Below, piece by piece: positions 9,831 to 22,306 of a stretch of 64,000 nt of DNA. The DNA is from Lepraria neglecta (Eukaryota > Ascomycota > Lecanoromycetes > Lecanorales > Stereocaulaceae). The translations under genes and the position numbers were made by a program. Below the pieces are notes generated by a model. That model searched no databases. It was given only the letters and a program-made list of their open reading frames with translations, and was not told the DNA's origin. The stretch spans positions 4,278,001 to 4,342,000 of the forward strand of contig CM065647.1 in NCBI GenBank assembly GCA_033220425.1, given 5' to 3'. The stretch's first letter is position 1, and each line of letters begins with the position of its first letter.

Positions 9831-12800
9831 ATGGCGACGTTATCAAGGACGACCAGCAGGGAAAGCGCTGCCTCCAATCAGAGGTCTCGGAACGGATCGG
9901 TCAGTTCTGACAGCCAGGAAAGAGCCGCAGAGATCTCTGGTCCTCCCTCTCCTACAAGCTCCACCAAAAGAGGTCCTTCATTGGCCTCCGTTGGACGTGT
10001 GCCTTCTCATTCACTACTTCCGGCTCCCGAAAATGCAGCTCTCCCGAATCGGAAGAGCAGGTTTGCCGATGTTGGAACAATTGGAGGAAATATAGCGAGA
10101 GCAAGCATTTCTATGCCACCGCCTGCAACGAAGCCGTCCTCAATATACAGGCCCTCCACTGTTCGTCGTCCTTCGGCAATGCAGAATACTATGGAGGTTA
10201 GAGAGATGGAGGGAGGAATGGATGGCATAGAAGAAGGGAAGGTGTCTGGGAATACGAGTGGGATGGAGGATCTAGAGAAGACGACGCGCACGACGAGCCT
10301 GCCGGGCTCTCAGAGTGCCTCTGCTTCCGAGCAGCATAGTCCTTCTGCTTTTTCAGATTCTGCCTTGAAGCCTCCAACCTCGAATCTGAACAAGCCAGGG
10401 GATCGTCTTTCTTTCTCTTCGCTATACTCTCTGGGGTCCGCACTATACAGTGGGGCTGCAAATTTGACCAGTGCTCCACCAAGTGCAGCAAGTTCTACCG
10501 CTGGCTCAATAAAGAGCGGTATTTCTGAGCAGCCCACCCCCATTGCTACGCCCCTCTCACCTTCTCTAGGTGCTGGAAAAGGAGAAGCTGCGTCCTTAGC
10601 TACAACGGCCACAGATCCAGTATCAGTAATTGCCAACTCCCAGCCATTGCATCAAGGTTCGAATTCCTTTTGGAATCTTACGGATAAGTTCGGAGATGGG
10701 TTGACAGGTGTGGGTAGTGCCCGTCAATGCCCTGAAAGAACCTCAATCCGGTACCTCGAATGCTGCTGCTAAGCATCTGGATTCGTGGAACTCTGGCCCG
10801 TTGGCACGGCCGAGCGCACCAAGACGATCACGCAGTCGAACACAGCAGAGACAGTCGAGTGGTAGCAACGTTACAAGCAGCGCTGCAAGCCCTAGCAACA
10901 GTGAGCGAAGTAAGTCAATTTGAGACTGACTGGCAATCGTCTCAGAGTGGTCTAGTTGACGTCTATGGTAGCAAAATCAATCACAGTCGGACGAGTCGGT
11001 GTATGCGCCCTTGATGTCAAAGCCCGCAGCAAGGCCAGTCGTAACATCTTGACTCGCTTACAAGCGAATGGAGAGTTTGACATTGTTATCTTTGGAGACA
11101 AAGTCATACTAGACGAAGGTCAGCAGCCCTTTACGACTACTGTGGCCGAGGCTAACATAATAATTCAGAGGTGGAAAATTGGCCAGAATGGTGAGTCTCA
11201 TATTTCCGTTGCCCTGCCCCGGAAGACAGCCTGGCTGCACAAAAGCCCGTGTCAGATCACAGACTGGTGCCTCCCGACATTCTCATGTAATGCGTCTTCG
11301 TTGGGAGAAGCAATAACTGATGAACTTGAACAGCGACTTCTTGATATCCTTCTTCTCGGATGGCTTTCCTCTCAACAAAGCCATAGCATACCAAAACCTC
11401 CGGAAGCCCTTTTGCATCAATGACTTGCCGATGCAAAAGATCTTGTGGGATCGCAGAATATGCTTACGCGTTCTCGATAGCATGGGCGTGCCTACCCCTA
11501 AACGAGTCGAAGTCAATCGAGATGGTGGACCAATTTTGGAATCCCCGAAACTTGCTGAACACGTCTATGCGTTCAGTGGAGTCAAATTGGAGGGCCCTGA
11601 AGATGGCACTGGTGGAGGAATACCGCCTACACAGGAGGTACGGCTGGTTGATGACGGGGACACCCTGCTGGTAGGCGGCAAGATCTTACGAAAGCCATTC
11701 GTCGAGAAACCTATTAGTGGCGAAGATCACAACATCCACATCTACTTTCCAAAAGACCACCAAGGTGGCGGTGGTGGCAGAAAGTTGTTCCGAAAGATAG
11801 GCAACAAGAGCTCCGAGTGGGATAAAAACCTGATTGTTCCACGAGCTGTCACGGAAAAGGATAGCAGCTATCTGTACGAGCAATTTCTGCATGTCGACAA
11901 CGCGGAAGACATCAAAGCATACACTGTGGGACCAAAGTATTGCCACGCAGAGACTCGAACTTCCCCTGTTGTCGACGGCCTTGTCCGGCGTAACACTCAC
12001 GGAAAAGAAATTCGCTACATTTGCAATCTGACCCCTGAAGAGCAGCTAATGGCTACTAAGATCGCAAATGGCTTCGGACAGCGGATCTGTGGATTCGACA
12101 TGCTCCGTGTCGGGAACCAAAGTTTTGTTATTGATGTCAACGGATGGAGTTTCGTCAAAGACAACAACGACTATTATGACAAATGTGCTAGCATTCTCAA
12201 AGAGATGTTCGTGAATGAGAAGCATAAACGTGAAGGTACCACTCCAGCGGTGACGCCAATTCCTGAAGACGTCTCCGAGAAGAACCAGGTCGAGACAAAC
12301 TTACCCAATCGCAAGAACACAGTCACCGCCAGCCACCGCTCTGCACTCAAGAATCTGATGAAGTCTCCTAGCATGTCTAAATTGAGAGGTCTTAATCACT
12401 CTACGCACGGCATAGCCACACCAGACACTATGTCGAATACAACACCAATGTCGTCGCCACCGACCTTACAGGGGGCCCAGAAACCCATCATACCGAACCT
12501 ACCTTTGAATAGTGGAGATCAGCTTCCCCCACCTGCGCTAGCAGCGGAGCAGTCAGCACAGCCCTCACCGTCTGTAACTTCAGAACCTGCGGAGACCGCT
12601 CCGCAACCTTCTTCCAAGCACTCTTGGAAATTGAAAGGTGTGGTGTCTGTAATAAGGCATGCCGATCGCACGCCGAAGCAAAAGTTCAAGTTTACTTTCC
12701 ATACTCAACCATTTGTCGAACTGCTCAAAGGACATCAAGAGGAGGTTCTTCTCAAAGGCGAAGCGGCTTTAAATAGCGTTCTAGATACTGTCAAGGTTGC

Positions 12801-14907
12801 TATGAAGCAGGGTATAGAGGATCCGGAGAAGCTGCAACTACTCCGGACTTCACTAGCTCGAAAAGGTGCTTGGACAGGCACGAAAGTCCAGATCAAGCCC
12901 ATGTTTCGCAAGAGAAAGCCAGAGGAGATTACCAAAATTGGCAGCCTGATCGAGAGTCAGATCGAGGAGAGCAACAATCAGCAGGCGCCTCTATCTGACC
13001 AAGGTCTCACTGAGGAGCCCGAGGATGGCTCGGCACCTCTATCACGTCCACCGACAAGGAGTGACTCTATAGCAGAGACGACGCTTTCACGGTTCTCGGC
13101 CGCTGAGAATGATTTAGTGATAGAGAAACTGCAGCTGATTGTCAAATGGGGTGGGGAGCCCACTCACTCTGCGCGTTATCAGTCACAAGATCTTGGAGAG
13201 AACATGAGGAACGACCTACTCCTGATGAACAAGGAAGTACTTGATGATGTTCGGGTATTTACAAGTTCAGAGAGGAGAGTTAGCACAAGCGGCACGTATG
13301 TTCCTGCTTCTATATAATCATCACTAACTCTCTATAGCGCAAATATGGGCTGCGTCTTTCTTGAACAAGAAAGATGTCCCAGAATCCTTCATTACTATTC
13401 GAAAAGACCTCCTCGATGATTCTAATGCCGCCAAAGATGTCATGGACAAAGTTAAAAAGAAGCTTAAGCTCTTGCTTCGCAAGGGCCACAAAGCACCGCC
13501 ACAGTTCGCGTGGCCAAGTAACATGCCAGAACCCTCGGATGTGGTGGGCAAAGTAGCAGAGTTGATGGTGTTTCATCGAAGGGTCATGAGGTACAACTTC
13601 AAGAAGCTCAATAGCGGCGCAGCTGCGTCCCTAAGTGCTTTGAATAAAACAGGCGAGGGTGGAGCGCCCGTGGCAGTTCCAGGATCTGGTGGCGCCCTCG
13701 CCCAAGCTCAGGCAGTGTCGTCTATCCAGGCCAGATGGTGTTGCGGCGAAGATGCTGAGCTTTTCAAAGAACGGTGGGAAAAGCTGTTCAGCGAGTTCTG
13801 CGACTCCAATAAGATCGATCCCAGCAAGATCTCCGAGCTTTATGACACAATGAAGTTTGATGCTTTGCATAATCGGCAGTTCCTGGAATGGGTTTTCACG
13901 CCTGATCCGAACATGCCAGAAGAAGAGATTATCGAAGACTTGAAGCCTCCAGCAGATGCTCCTTCAAAACCCAGATCATCTCACAGCTCCACTAACCTTA
14001 TGAAACATAGACGGAAAAACAGTGGAGGCGAGAAGCCTGTGGACAAGGTCGCTGAAATCAACCCATCCAATCCCAATCTGGCGCAGCGCATGGGAATGAG
14101 ACGCAAATCTGTCATGAATCCTCCATCGCCACAGCGTGTATCCGAAGATTCTCGAGAATCATACTTCAAGCTCTACAGAGGGACTGGCCAAACGAAGGCC
14201 AAGCTAGACGTTCGACTTGAACATCTGCGTGAGCTGTACAAGCTGGCGAAGGTCCTCTTCGACTTCGTGTGCCCGCAAGAATACGGTATCAGCGACGAAG
14301 AGAAGCTCGAGATCGGTCTCCTAACCTCACTGCCTCTGCTCAAAGAGATCGTCAACGATCTGGAAGAAGTACAAGCCTCAGAAGACGCCAAGTCATTTAT
14401 CTATTTCACCAAAGAATCGCACATCTATACTCTGGTCAATTGCATCCTTGAAGGAGGTATAAAGACCAAGATTGAGCGCAACGCAATTCCCGAGCTGGAT
14501 TACCTTTCTCACATTACGTTCGAATTGTACGAATCCGAGGATAAAGATGCAGATCTTTTCGCTTATAGTATTCGTATTACTATCACGCCTGGTTGCCATA
14601 CCTTCGATCCGCTGGACGTGCAGCTCGACTCGAAGCATTCCATTGGGTGTGCGCCAAGGAGGAGTTTGACGACGCATATGGACTGGAAGGAGGTTATCGA
14701 AACGCTAAGGGCACGATTCCATACGTGAGGCTCCCTCAAATTCGGCCAAAAAGCTGAACATTTGAGCTAACAATCCGTAGTGTCAAACTCCCTAAGAGCT
14801 TCCTTGCGGTCAACGTCAGCGACAGTCACGCCAGCGATTCCCACAAAGCGACCTCAGATGATGGGACTGATGCAGACAAAGCCAGCGCAGACAACGGCAT
14901 GAATTAG
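9831..14907 (+). CDS. VIP1: Inositol hexakisphosphate / diphosphoinositol-pentakisphosphate kinase-phosphatase (Vip1/Asp1)
   Basis: Seven exons are inferred: 9831 to about 10619-10707, about 10708-10909, 10972-11118, 11169-11190, 11334-13291, 13338-14724 and 14781-14907; about 1540 residues. The first 350 residues are Ser/Pro-rich and disordered. The ATP-grasp kinase domain begins at [19 protein letters not shown], and includes [28 protein letters not shown] and the metal-site end [14 protein letters not shown]. The histidine-acid-phosphatase-like domain starts at [17 protein letters not shown] and contains [20 protein letters not shown]. Vip1 enzymes make and remove the 1-position pyrophosphate of inositol pyrophosphates, linked to polarity and phosphate control. 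Oddities: a 22-base fourth exon, a GC-AG intron (13292-13337), and an unresolved frame change between exons 1 and 2. Confidence 0.92.
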
Positions 14908-15512
14908 GCTCTTCAGAATAGCAAGGAGTGGTAATTGCAATGCTTTGAGCAGACTTAGAGCCAGTATCAGCGCGTATGCTACTTCATTACCTTTAGAAAA
15001 CGGAGTCTTCTGGCGCCTGCATCTTGAATTGCGACGCGCAAGCTGCTTAATAGCTGTCCTGCTCCGGTACATTAGTTTATTACACTGGGCAACAAGTATC
15101 ATATACCTTGCTCAAGAACCTCTTGGTTGAGCAGGCTCCTTGGTATTACTGAGCTCGAACTGTGAGATGTATTGCCCCATAGCCTCTCCTTTGGACTCTA
15201 ACTATTCTGGTACTAAGCACCAAATTTAAAGTACAACGCTCAATAAACTGTCAACAGGAATCGGTCTTCGGGGTAAGCAAGCCTGAGACTCAGACGTATG
15301 CGGCTTGGGGACCTTTCACAAAGCACATTCTCTGGGGGAATGTGTCGTTTATTGCTGCACTCGTTGCTCTACCAGTCGGTGAAGGGTCGATGCAAAAGCC
15401 TACTATCCCAGAATTGGATCTACGATGCCTGAAAATTCTTGACCGTTTATGCCGCTGATTCCATGAGGGTATAGAACACCACCATCCGAAATCCACCTCC
15501 GTAGTCCTACAC
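14908..15512. other. Intergenic spacer between convergent genes
   Basis: Holds the 3' flanks of VIP1 and EMC10. The short frames here show no family resemblance and nothing else was recognised. Confidence 0.5.
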
Positions 15513-16400
15513 TCATTTCTCTCCCCCACCCCCCGACATAGCCAACACGGCAACTCCGAGTAGTAGCCACCAGTACCTGTAACATACACCCGTCAGCAGC
15601 AATTTCTCAAACCCAACCGATCCCCAGCCTGACCCTCGTCTCCACACCAGATACTCACGCTCCACAACGGAAAGAAAAACTTAGGTGACTCACTTCTGCA
15701 AAAACGTCTTCTCCGCCACCTCCTCCTCCCCCTCTGGCCCTGCACTCCCCGCACCACTTCCACCCCCAGACCCAGTACCAGCGGTAGCTGCACCCTTCCC
15801 TTTAGCAGGTTTATCAAACACCACGCCCGGCGCCCGCTTGACTGTTATGATATCGAAATCTCCTCTCATAGTCGCAACGCCTTTCTCTTTCCCACTCCCT
15901 GCCTTGCCGTTCCCCTTCACATTCTCTTTGCCGCTTGGTTGCGATGGGGAGGTTTTGGGTAAGTAAGCATGCCAACTAGCACCCACGACCTCCCCTGTTA
16001 ACGGCTCCACAACGATCCTAAAGCGCCCTTTATAAGGAGCATAAAACCCATTGGTCGCAGTCGCGCTCGTCCTAAATCTCTCGCCCTTGACATCGCCATT
16101 CGGGAGGTATATAGCAACTTGAGTGAGGTCCTCTGTATTCGTGGTGTTCTTCGGCGGCGTGAAGGAGGAGAGGGATGAGAGGTGTGGGTAGAGGGGGTGG
16201 TATGTGATGACTGCGAGTTGTTTTGCTGAGGAGGATATTGTATCTGTGGGGGTGGAGGGGAGGTGGTGGAGGGTTGCTGTGTAGAGGGTTGCTGGTGAGG
16301 CTTGTTGGGGGGAGGAAGCGGCGAAGGCGGTGGGGAGGGAGAGGAGGGAGAGGAGGGAGAGGGAGAAGTTGAGCGGTAGGAGGGGTGGGAGGAGATGCAT
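15513..16400 (-). CDS. EMC10: ER membrane protein complex subunit 10
   Basis: Exon 1 is 16400-15694 and exon 2 is 15576-15513, with a 117-base intron (donor GTGAGT, acceptor TTACAG), giving 256 residues. The protein starts with a signal peptide of about 27 residues ending AFA, then a luminal beta-rich domain with LTQVAIYLPNG, GFYAPYKGRFRIVVE and EVVGASWHAY. It ends with EKTFLQKYWW, a hydrophobic LLLGVAVLAM segment and a GGGGEK tail, which is the characteristic C-terminus of fungal Emc10. The EMC inserts tail-anchored and some multi-pass proteins into the ER membrane. The second exon is very short and holds the membrane anchor, so it is easily missed. Compared with relatives the luminal part has a Gly/Lys-rich insertion (about residues 155-180 and 205-225). 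Confidence 0.85.
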
Positions 16401-16862
16401 TGTTGTATTGTGGGCGACGTGGTGGTCGAAAGGTGGAGGAGAGCTTGAAATTGGAGCTTCGCGGAGCTCGAGTTGGTTGAGTTTGGGAAGGTTTAGCCGA
16501 GATATCTTGCAAGTAGCTGCGGACGAGGCTCTTTACAGGCTCATACTTGGTAGATTAAAACTTCGCCATTCAATTACTACAGTTATTTTTTTTTTTCAAG
16601 AATCTAACCTAATAACTTTGTGCTGTTAAATGGAAAATAGCCGAACATAAACCTTGACAGCAAAAGCGAGCAGAGTTGCCATATTGAGACATTCAAGAGT
16701 AAGATACAAAGCGGAGGCTTTTTGAAGTAATCCCATGTTTTCATTATCCAATACATCTAAGCATTATCTCGTTTGCCAAAATCAGATCGATGCTCCAGTC
16801 CACCTCAATACCAAATACCATTGTCATCACTTTTCTTTTTAGCAAAACACGTTGTCAGCTGC
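16401..16862. other. Intergenic spacer, EMC10 upstream region
   Basis: About 460 bases between the EMC10 start and the acid trehalase stop; both genes are on the minus strand. It has an AT-rich stretch with an 11-base T run near 16580 and must contain the EMC10 promoter. No other feature was seen. Confidence 0.4.
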
Positions 16863-19800
16863 TCATCCCTTCTCTTGAACGGCATCTCCTCCCCTCAAAT
16901 ACCTCCCTAAATCCAACCCTCTCCGCTTCATCCCTCCACCCATCGGCAAAGTCTGTCCCGTACTTCCAATAATTGCCCACTCCGCCACCGTCGCCCCAGT
17001 CGAGTTAGTCAAGTTAGTAGCTTGATTACCTTGGATCATGAGCGTTGCATAGCTCCCACTGTAGACTGGTGGAATCAGCGTCACGTTGGTCGTGTTGCTC
17101 GTGTAAGGTGTAATGAGGCTGATTAGTGTTGTATTGTAGGGTGTGCTGATATCAACTGTCGATATAGACGTAGCTGTCACGGCAGAGGAGTCAGGAGTGG
17201 ACGTGTTGTGGAAGACGACTGTGAAGTTCGTGGGTGGATTTTGGGCCCAGTCGAAGAAGAATCCCGTGACCGGCTGGAATGGTTGGGAGGCTAAGGTGAC
17301 CGTGAGTGATTGGCTGACGTTGGAAAGATTCGGCTGCCATTTCGTAGATGCAGCACCGTCAACGGCCGAGATGGGGAATTGACCAGGTTGGAAATCGTCA
17401 GGCGAGGTGATCGGGAGACATTGTGCAATGTTTCCTGCAACGGCTGTGACGTTGGCGATTATTCGGTTTGAAAGAGTGATAGTGCCGTTGGGTGGGAGTT
17501 GGTAGGTTATAGAATTGCTGTTGCCGATTTGGACCGGGATCGAGGAGTTGGCGAATGTCATGTTGGCGGCCATGTAAGGGTCGCTTAGGCGGGTCACTGT
17601 GGTATGCGTCTGGTTTGCCACGGCTGATATGGGCCAACCTTGCCAGTAGAATGTCCGGTATTTGAGATTAGGAATTTGAGGTGGTAACGATGGATCGAGG
17701 TGGAGAGTAAGGTCTGGTGTCAGACGCAGGCCCAGGTAGCCAAATACAGTGACTTGATTAGCGCCTCCGTGACCGGTCAGGAAAGGATATGCTGGATGGG
17801 TGCCACCGTTGGTTGTGAAGTCATCAGTCAACTGTTCGGAGAACTGGAACCAGGGAGCGCGAGCGTATGGCTGCTCAGAGTATTGTTGATACGTGTAGGA
17901 AGCGCAACCGGACGTCTCGACTGCGCTGGCGTCAATGCTAAAAATGGCATAGGTCATACCAGGCCCATTGAGAGATTGTTTGCCGGCGTAGTATGTAAGG
18001 TCGTTCAAAGAATCTTGCGCTGTGTAGTTGTTCTGGTAATTCAACGGGAATGTAACGAGGACCACGTCCGCCTGTTTGACAGAGATACTGCCATTCATGC
18101 CGGTATATTCATCAATTATGCCAGCATCCCCATTGCGTGAGATGAAGATGTTCGCGGCAATGTCTTCGAACGTGGAATTTGTGCTCATGCCAAACATTTG
18201 GGCGAACGTGTTGGCATTGGTCAAGGTATCTGCAATCAAGGGCATTGTGAAGCCTCCATTATCGACCATGTTGGCATACTCATCCGGATCAGTCATATTG
18301 GTCAAGGTGTATTGCGAGCCATTCTTGGTGACGACTTCGGAGTAGAATGTGGCAATCGAGTTGTAGACGGGGAACAGTGTGGCATTGAAGAATTCAGTGT
18401 CACCAGAAACAACCCAGTAGTTGGCGAATTCCTGGGCAATGTCACCGTTGATGTGATATTCGTAGTCTAGAAGAGTGTTAATAAGAGTCGCTGAGTTGAC
18501 AACTTTCTAGACGTACTGACCAAAGCAAGGCCCAGTACCAGTACAGTTGCCATACCTCCCACTAGTCCAAGAGAAGACTGCAGCATCACTTGAGAAACTC
18601 GTGGTATTCTTTGACGACTGGTAAGCCGTTTGAGCATTGGCCTTCGCCTGCCCATATCTCTCGGCTCGATAGTTGGCGATCTGCTTTACTGCTTGAGGGA
18701 ACGAAACCGCCAGGCCCGGTTGCATCCAAATTTCCGCGTCCCAAAAGACAAGTCCGGCATAAGAGTCGGAAGTCAGGCCCCCAACACTGATGCTCCAGGT
18801 ATCGATTGGTGCGTAGCTAGCATTAGACAAAGCATTCGCGCTAATAGTGTTTTGTAGCAAGTAGTACGGATTGAGGACTGCGGTGATCGCTGACTCGATA
18901 ATATACTCATCTGCTGGCAGAGTATCATTTTCGGGGTATGTGTAGTTGTCAACTGAATCGGCAGGGAAGACCACGGACCATTCCTCCACATGAGTTGCCA
19001 TTGACTGACAAAAGCCGTTCTGCATAGCTTGCATACATTCGCCTTGCGCCGTTCTTTGAGGGTCTAGGAAGCCATCCGAAGATGCTCCGCCAACGTATTT
19101 AGTCACTGTGGTCATCTGGCCTGCTTTCAAAGCAGCACTTGCTCCTTGCGCAATGCTAGAGTCGTTGACACCAATGTAGAGTTTATCTGTCACAATGGCG
19201 AGCGTGGACATGTCTACCTCAGCCGACCCTTCTATCGTAGAGTAGAGGTAAGCCGTCACATTGTGGACATTGTATGGCGTGACAGCCGTATAGATCTGTG
19301 TTCCTTCCATGCCACTGCTCGTGAAGTACGTTCGTACAGCACTCGTACCGTCCATTACGTTCACAATCGTACAGTTGGTATCCGCAGATGGCTGGATCTG
19401 CAACTGCACAAATCCCTGGTTGATGTAGAGCTTATGCGCGAACATGGTGTAGATTATATCGAAGGATGTGCTCGAATTTGCGGGAGTCCAGGTGTATGAC
19501 CAGGTCGAGATACCCTCTTTAGCGTTCAACGTAGAGCTGAAACTCGAGATGGTGGTATTATCGACCGTCGCATCCAGGTACACGCCAGCACCAAGATCCA
19601 CCACTATACCACCCCAGTGAGGTATACCACTTATAACGCTCTCTCCTCCATATTGATTAAGCCATGGGAAATTCGTCCTGTTGGTCGTGGCTTGTTCGTC
19701 GAAGAAGCCGGCTATCGTCGCGAAGGTTTGTCTTGTGCTGAACAGAGGCCACCCATTGATATTATCGCCATCCACTGGCGTATCGACTTCGAAGAAAGGG

Positions 19801-20057
19801 CCGACTGCTGCGACGTTGATGCCCAGATACCCGTTGGCTATGCTAAGACGCGACTGGTAATGGCCTTGATCTAGATTAGTGGTGCGCACTTCCCAAGCCG
19901 CATTGTCCCATGTCACATTCTCAAAGCGCGTATTATATATTGAGGTCGAGATAGAGGTGTTCAAAGCTTGGCCAGGCCCAACGCCTTGAGCGTCAGTATT
20001 GAAGTCAAAGAGGAAGAAGCCAAACGCAGAAATGAGCAAAGAGCGCAGGCAGTGCAT
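16863..20057 (-). CDS. Acid trehalase, glycoside hydrolase family 65
   Basis: Exon 1 is 20057-18521 and exon 2 is 18466-16863; the 54-base intron has donor GTCAGT and acceptor TTCTAG. The product is 1046 residues, the usual size for the fungal Ath1 type. An N-terminal hydrophobic segment (about residues 4-18) acts as signal peptide. The N-terminal beta-domain has YNTRFENVTWDNAAWEV and SIANGYLGINVAAVGP; the catalytic (alpha/alpha)6 barrel has DSYAGLVFWDAEIWMQPGL, and across the splice junction CFDYEYHINGDIAQEF, which carries the expected catalytic acid region. GHGGANQVTVFGYLGLRL lies near the end of the barrel. There are many N-glycosylation sequons, consistent with a secreted or vacuolar enzyme that splits trehalose into two glucoses. 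The ATG at 20057 is preferred over one 156 bases upstream because it starts the signal peptide. Confidence 0.95.
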
Positions 20058-20581
20058 GGTGTCAGTTGGCGATGCAGACCGCAGAATATTACTTGCGCAT
20101 GTGCGATTCAAGGGCAAGGCATCAGGGAGAAATGCGCTCACGGAACAAGTCTGAATATTGTGGGGAGAGCGAAAGAGTATATAGAGCAAGCTTTGAATGC
20201 ATGGTCCAAGCATGACGGCAGTCGCGCCAGGAACAAGAGCTCTCGAGCTCTTTCCCCGGATTTAAGCTCGAATTGACGTCGTAGCTGTCTGGTTCAGGCA
20301 GGTGGTAAGAGTTTTAGGTGCAAGATTCACCCTGGAAAACCCACGCGAAGCGGGGAATTTTCCGCTGCAAAGTGGGGTACTGAGGCTGAAGATGGCGCTG
20401 AAGCTTGCCCGGAAATGGTCATCCTTGGCGAAACGGCTAATAATCCATGGCTAGGCTGACGATCATGACCAAGTTTTGGCATGCATTGACCGCGCGGACG
20501 TTGGACAAGATCGGAGATCGCCGGTTGCAGATGGTGTTTGGGAGGCCATGGCTGGCTAGCAACTGCTCTAGAACCACGGCT
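20058..20581. promoter_or_regulatory. Acid trehalase upstream region with an imperfect GC-rich palindrome
   Basis: The trehalase promoter lies between its ATG and the NSE1 stop. At 20349-20366 there is an 18-base sequence, AGCGGGGAATTTTCCGCT, with AGCGG/CCGCT arms; GCGGGG fits the published carbon-repressor (CreA) consensus SYGGRG. Use as a real site is inference. Confidence 0.35.
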
Positions 20582-21678
20582 CTAGCCTTCGTCATCCTCT
20601 TCACCTTGATCACCATCTTGAGTGACGTCTGCGTCGTCCTCCTCTTCAACAGCGACAGTAGATTGCCTTGTGGCCAGTCCGCTGCCACTTTTTCTCTTCT
20701 TCGTTTGAGTTAAAACTGCTGCCCTCTCTCCAACAAAGTCGTTACCAGTCCAGTCCGTCTCGCAAAGTGGGCACTTCCTCGACTTCTGCGTTCGGAAGAA
20801 GTTCTGTGTACATATATCATGCAGTCGGCATGGGCAGGTCTTCTTCGAACATCTTTGACCCTAGAAATCTAGTCAGCAAGTGACACTATATTCCAGCATG
20901 TGCACCCTGCTCACCGTAGTGATGATCTCCTTGCACGCAAAGCACTGCTTAATCCTCTTCGGCGCCCCCTCATCCTCCTCATCGTCATCAATATCATTAT
21001 ACGTCTCCCAAAGCCATCTCCTCAACTCCATCAATGCCCTCGGACTCAAGCTGTAGTACCCCTTCTGGCTCTTCTCAAACCATCCCTCCTCCACCAGAGT
21101 CTTCATCATCTTCTCAGCCTCCCCCATCGTAAGGCCTTGACCAGCACTCCCCTGAGTCTCAGTCCCACCCTGAGTCTGCCTTCTATCCTCTGTTGACGGT
21201 TTGGCCAGCATGATCGCTTGCATTGATGTGATGGCCATGACCTCGTGGCGTTGGGTGTTGTAGGTCTCAAACATGGCGTTGAGAACTCGCTTGAGGAAGT
21301 TGATTTGGTCGGCTGTGTGAATGGTAGCTAGTTGAGTGATAGGGTCACTAGTAGAGTTTACGAGGGCGTAGACGCGGGATTGAGTGGTTTGGTGATAGGT
21401 GCTTCGAATCTCGAGATCGAATTGAGAGATGGCGTTGTTAGCGGCTGAGATGTAGGAGTTAAAGTCGGATTGGGTGATGTCTTCGGCGAGGATCTCTCGC
21501 TTTTCTTGTGGAAGTCAGCGTGGAGCGAGTATCAGTACAAGCTGTGCATACCATGAGCTGAGAAGATGGCTGCCAGGATGGGTTTGGCATTCTCGAAAGT
21601 GAGTGGATTTCTGGTTATGAAGGCTTGTAAGAAGGCGCGATTGCTGTTGTTGTATTGGGTATCCTCGTCTTCCGCCAT
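20582..21678 (-). CDS. NSE1: Non-structural maintenance of chromosomes element 1 (SMC5/6 complex E3 ligase)
   Basis: Three exons, 21678-21552, 21504-20915 and 20860-20582, give 331 residues; introns are 47 and 54 bases (donors GTATGC and GTGAGC, acceptors CACAAG and TTCTAG). The N-terminal part has tandem winged-helix character: FLQAFITRNPLTFENAKPIL, then MMKTLVEEGWFEKSQKGYYSLSPRALMEL. The C-terminus is an Nse1-type variant RING: CFACK, then GQRCSKKTCPCRLHDICTQNF and RKCPLCETDW, with the Cys/His spacing interrupted by intron 2. A basic then acidic tail closes the protein. Nse1 with Nse3 and Nse4 forms the kleisin-side subcomplex of SMC5/6, acting in DNA repair and replication-fork stability. 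Confidence 0.9.
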
Positions 21679-22306
21679 ATTGAGACTTTGACATAGAGCG
21701 TCGGAACGTCAAGAATATCCCCGCAGATGATGCCCCAACAGTGTTGGTTTTCGTTGTATAGACGCGTCGCGTAAGGAATTGTGGCCAATCAGAAAGCGGG
21801 CCGCTCGGCTAGTTCGGTTTCCATTAAGGTACAGCTGCTTCTTTTCTCCTTTGATATCATGGGACTTGAGCTGTATAGCACCTCCTCTCTGCTCCCCTTG
21901 GTCCCGAAATAACTCTACTCGCTGCTCTCATTGAGTAAGAATAACCGCTTCCTTTTACTCGACTGGTCCAGAAATCAACAACTCTGCTGAGAGATATCTC
22001 CATTAATTTTTGCCAGGCTAAATTTTAAAGACTAATCGTTGCTGCTGTTCTTTGAAAATTACATTCTACTCTTGTATGGGCAGAAACTGTTCGTTTCCTA
22101 CTTCTCGCAAGTAAAATCATCCATGGTTTCCAATAACTTTAAGCAAAAATGGAACTATGATATCCGACGGCCAGTCAATTGAGAACCTGGACTGGCTAAT
22201 ATTCATGTTACAGATGGCCTTTTATACCCATGCATACACGAGGGGAACGCCAAAGCCAATTCCCTCCAAAGCAAGTGAATCACAGATCCATCCAGAATTC
22301 CAAAGC
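21679..22306. other. Intergenic, edge of the accessory island
   Basis: About 630 AT-rich bases separate NSE1 from the first pseudogene. No protein-like frame or repeat was recognised; it should contain the NSE1 promoter. Confidence 0.4.

Noticed and set aside
10708-10717. A 10-base intron (GTGTGGGTAG) that would restore the VIP1 frame
   Set aside because: Far too short for spliceosomal splicing; a longer intron or an assembly shift is more likely.
13296-13337. GT-AG intron using GTATGT-like donor at 13296 in VIP1
   Set aside because: Gives the wrong phase for the conserved AQIWAAS block; the GC donor at 13292 fits.
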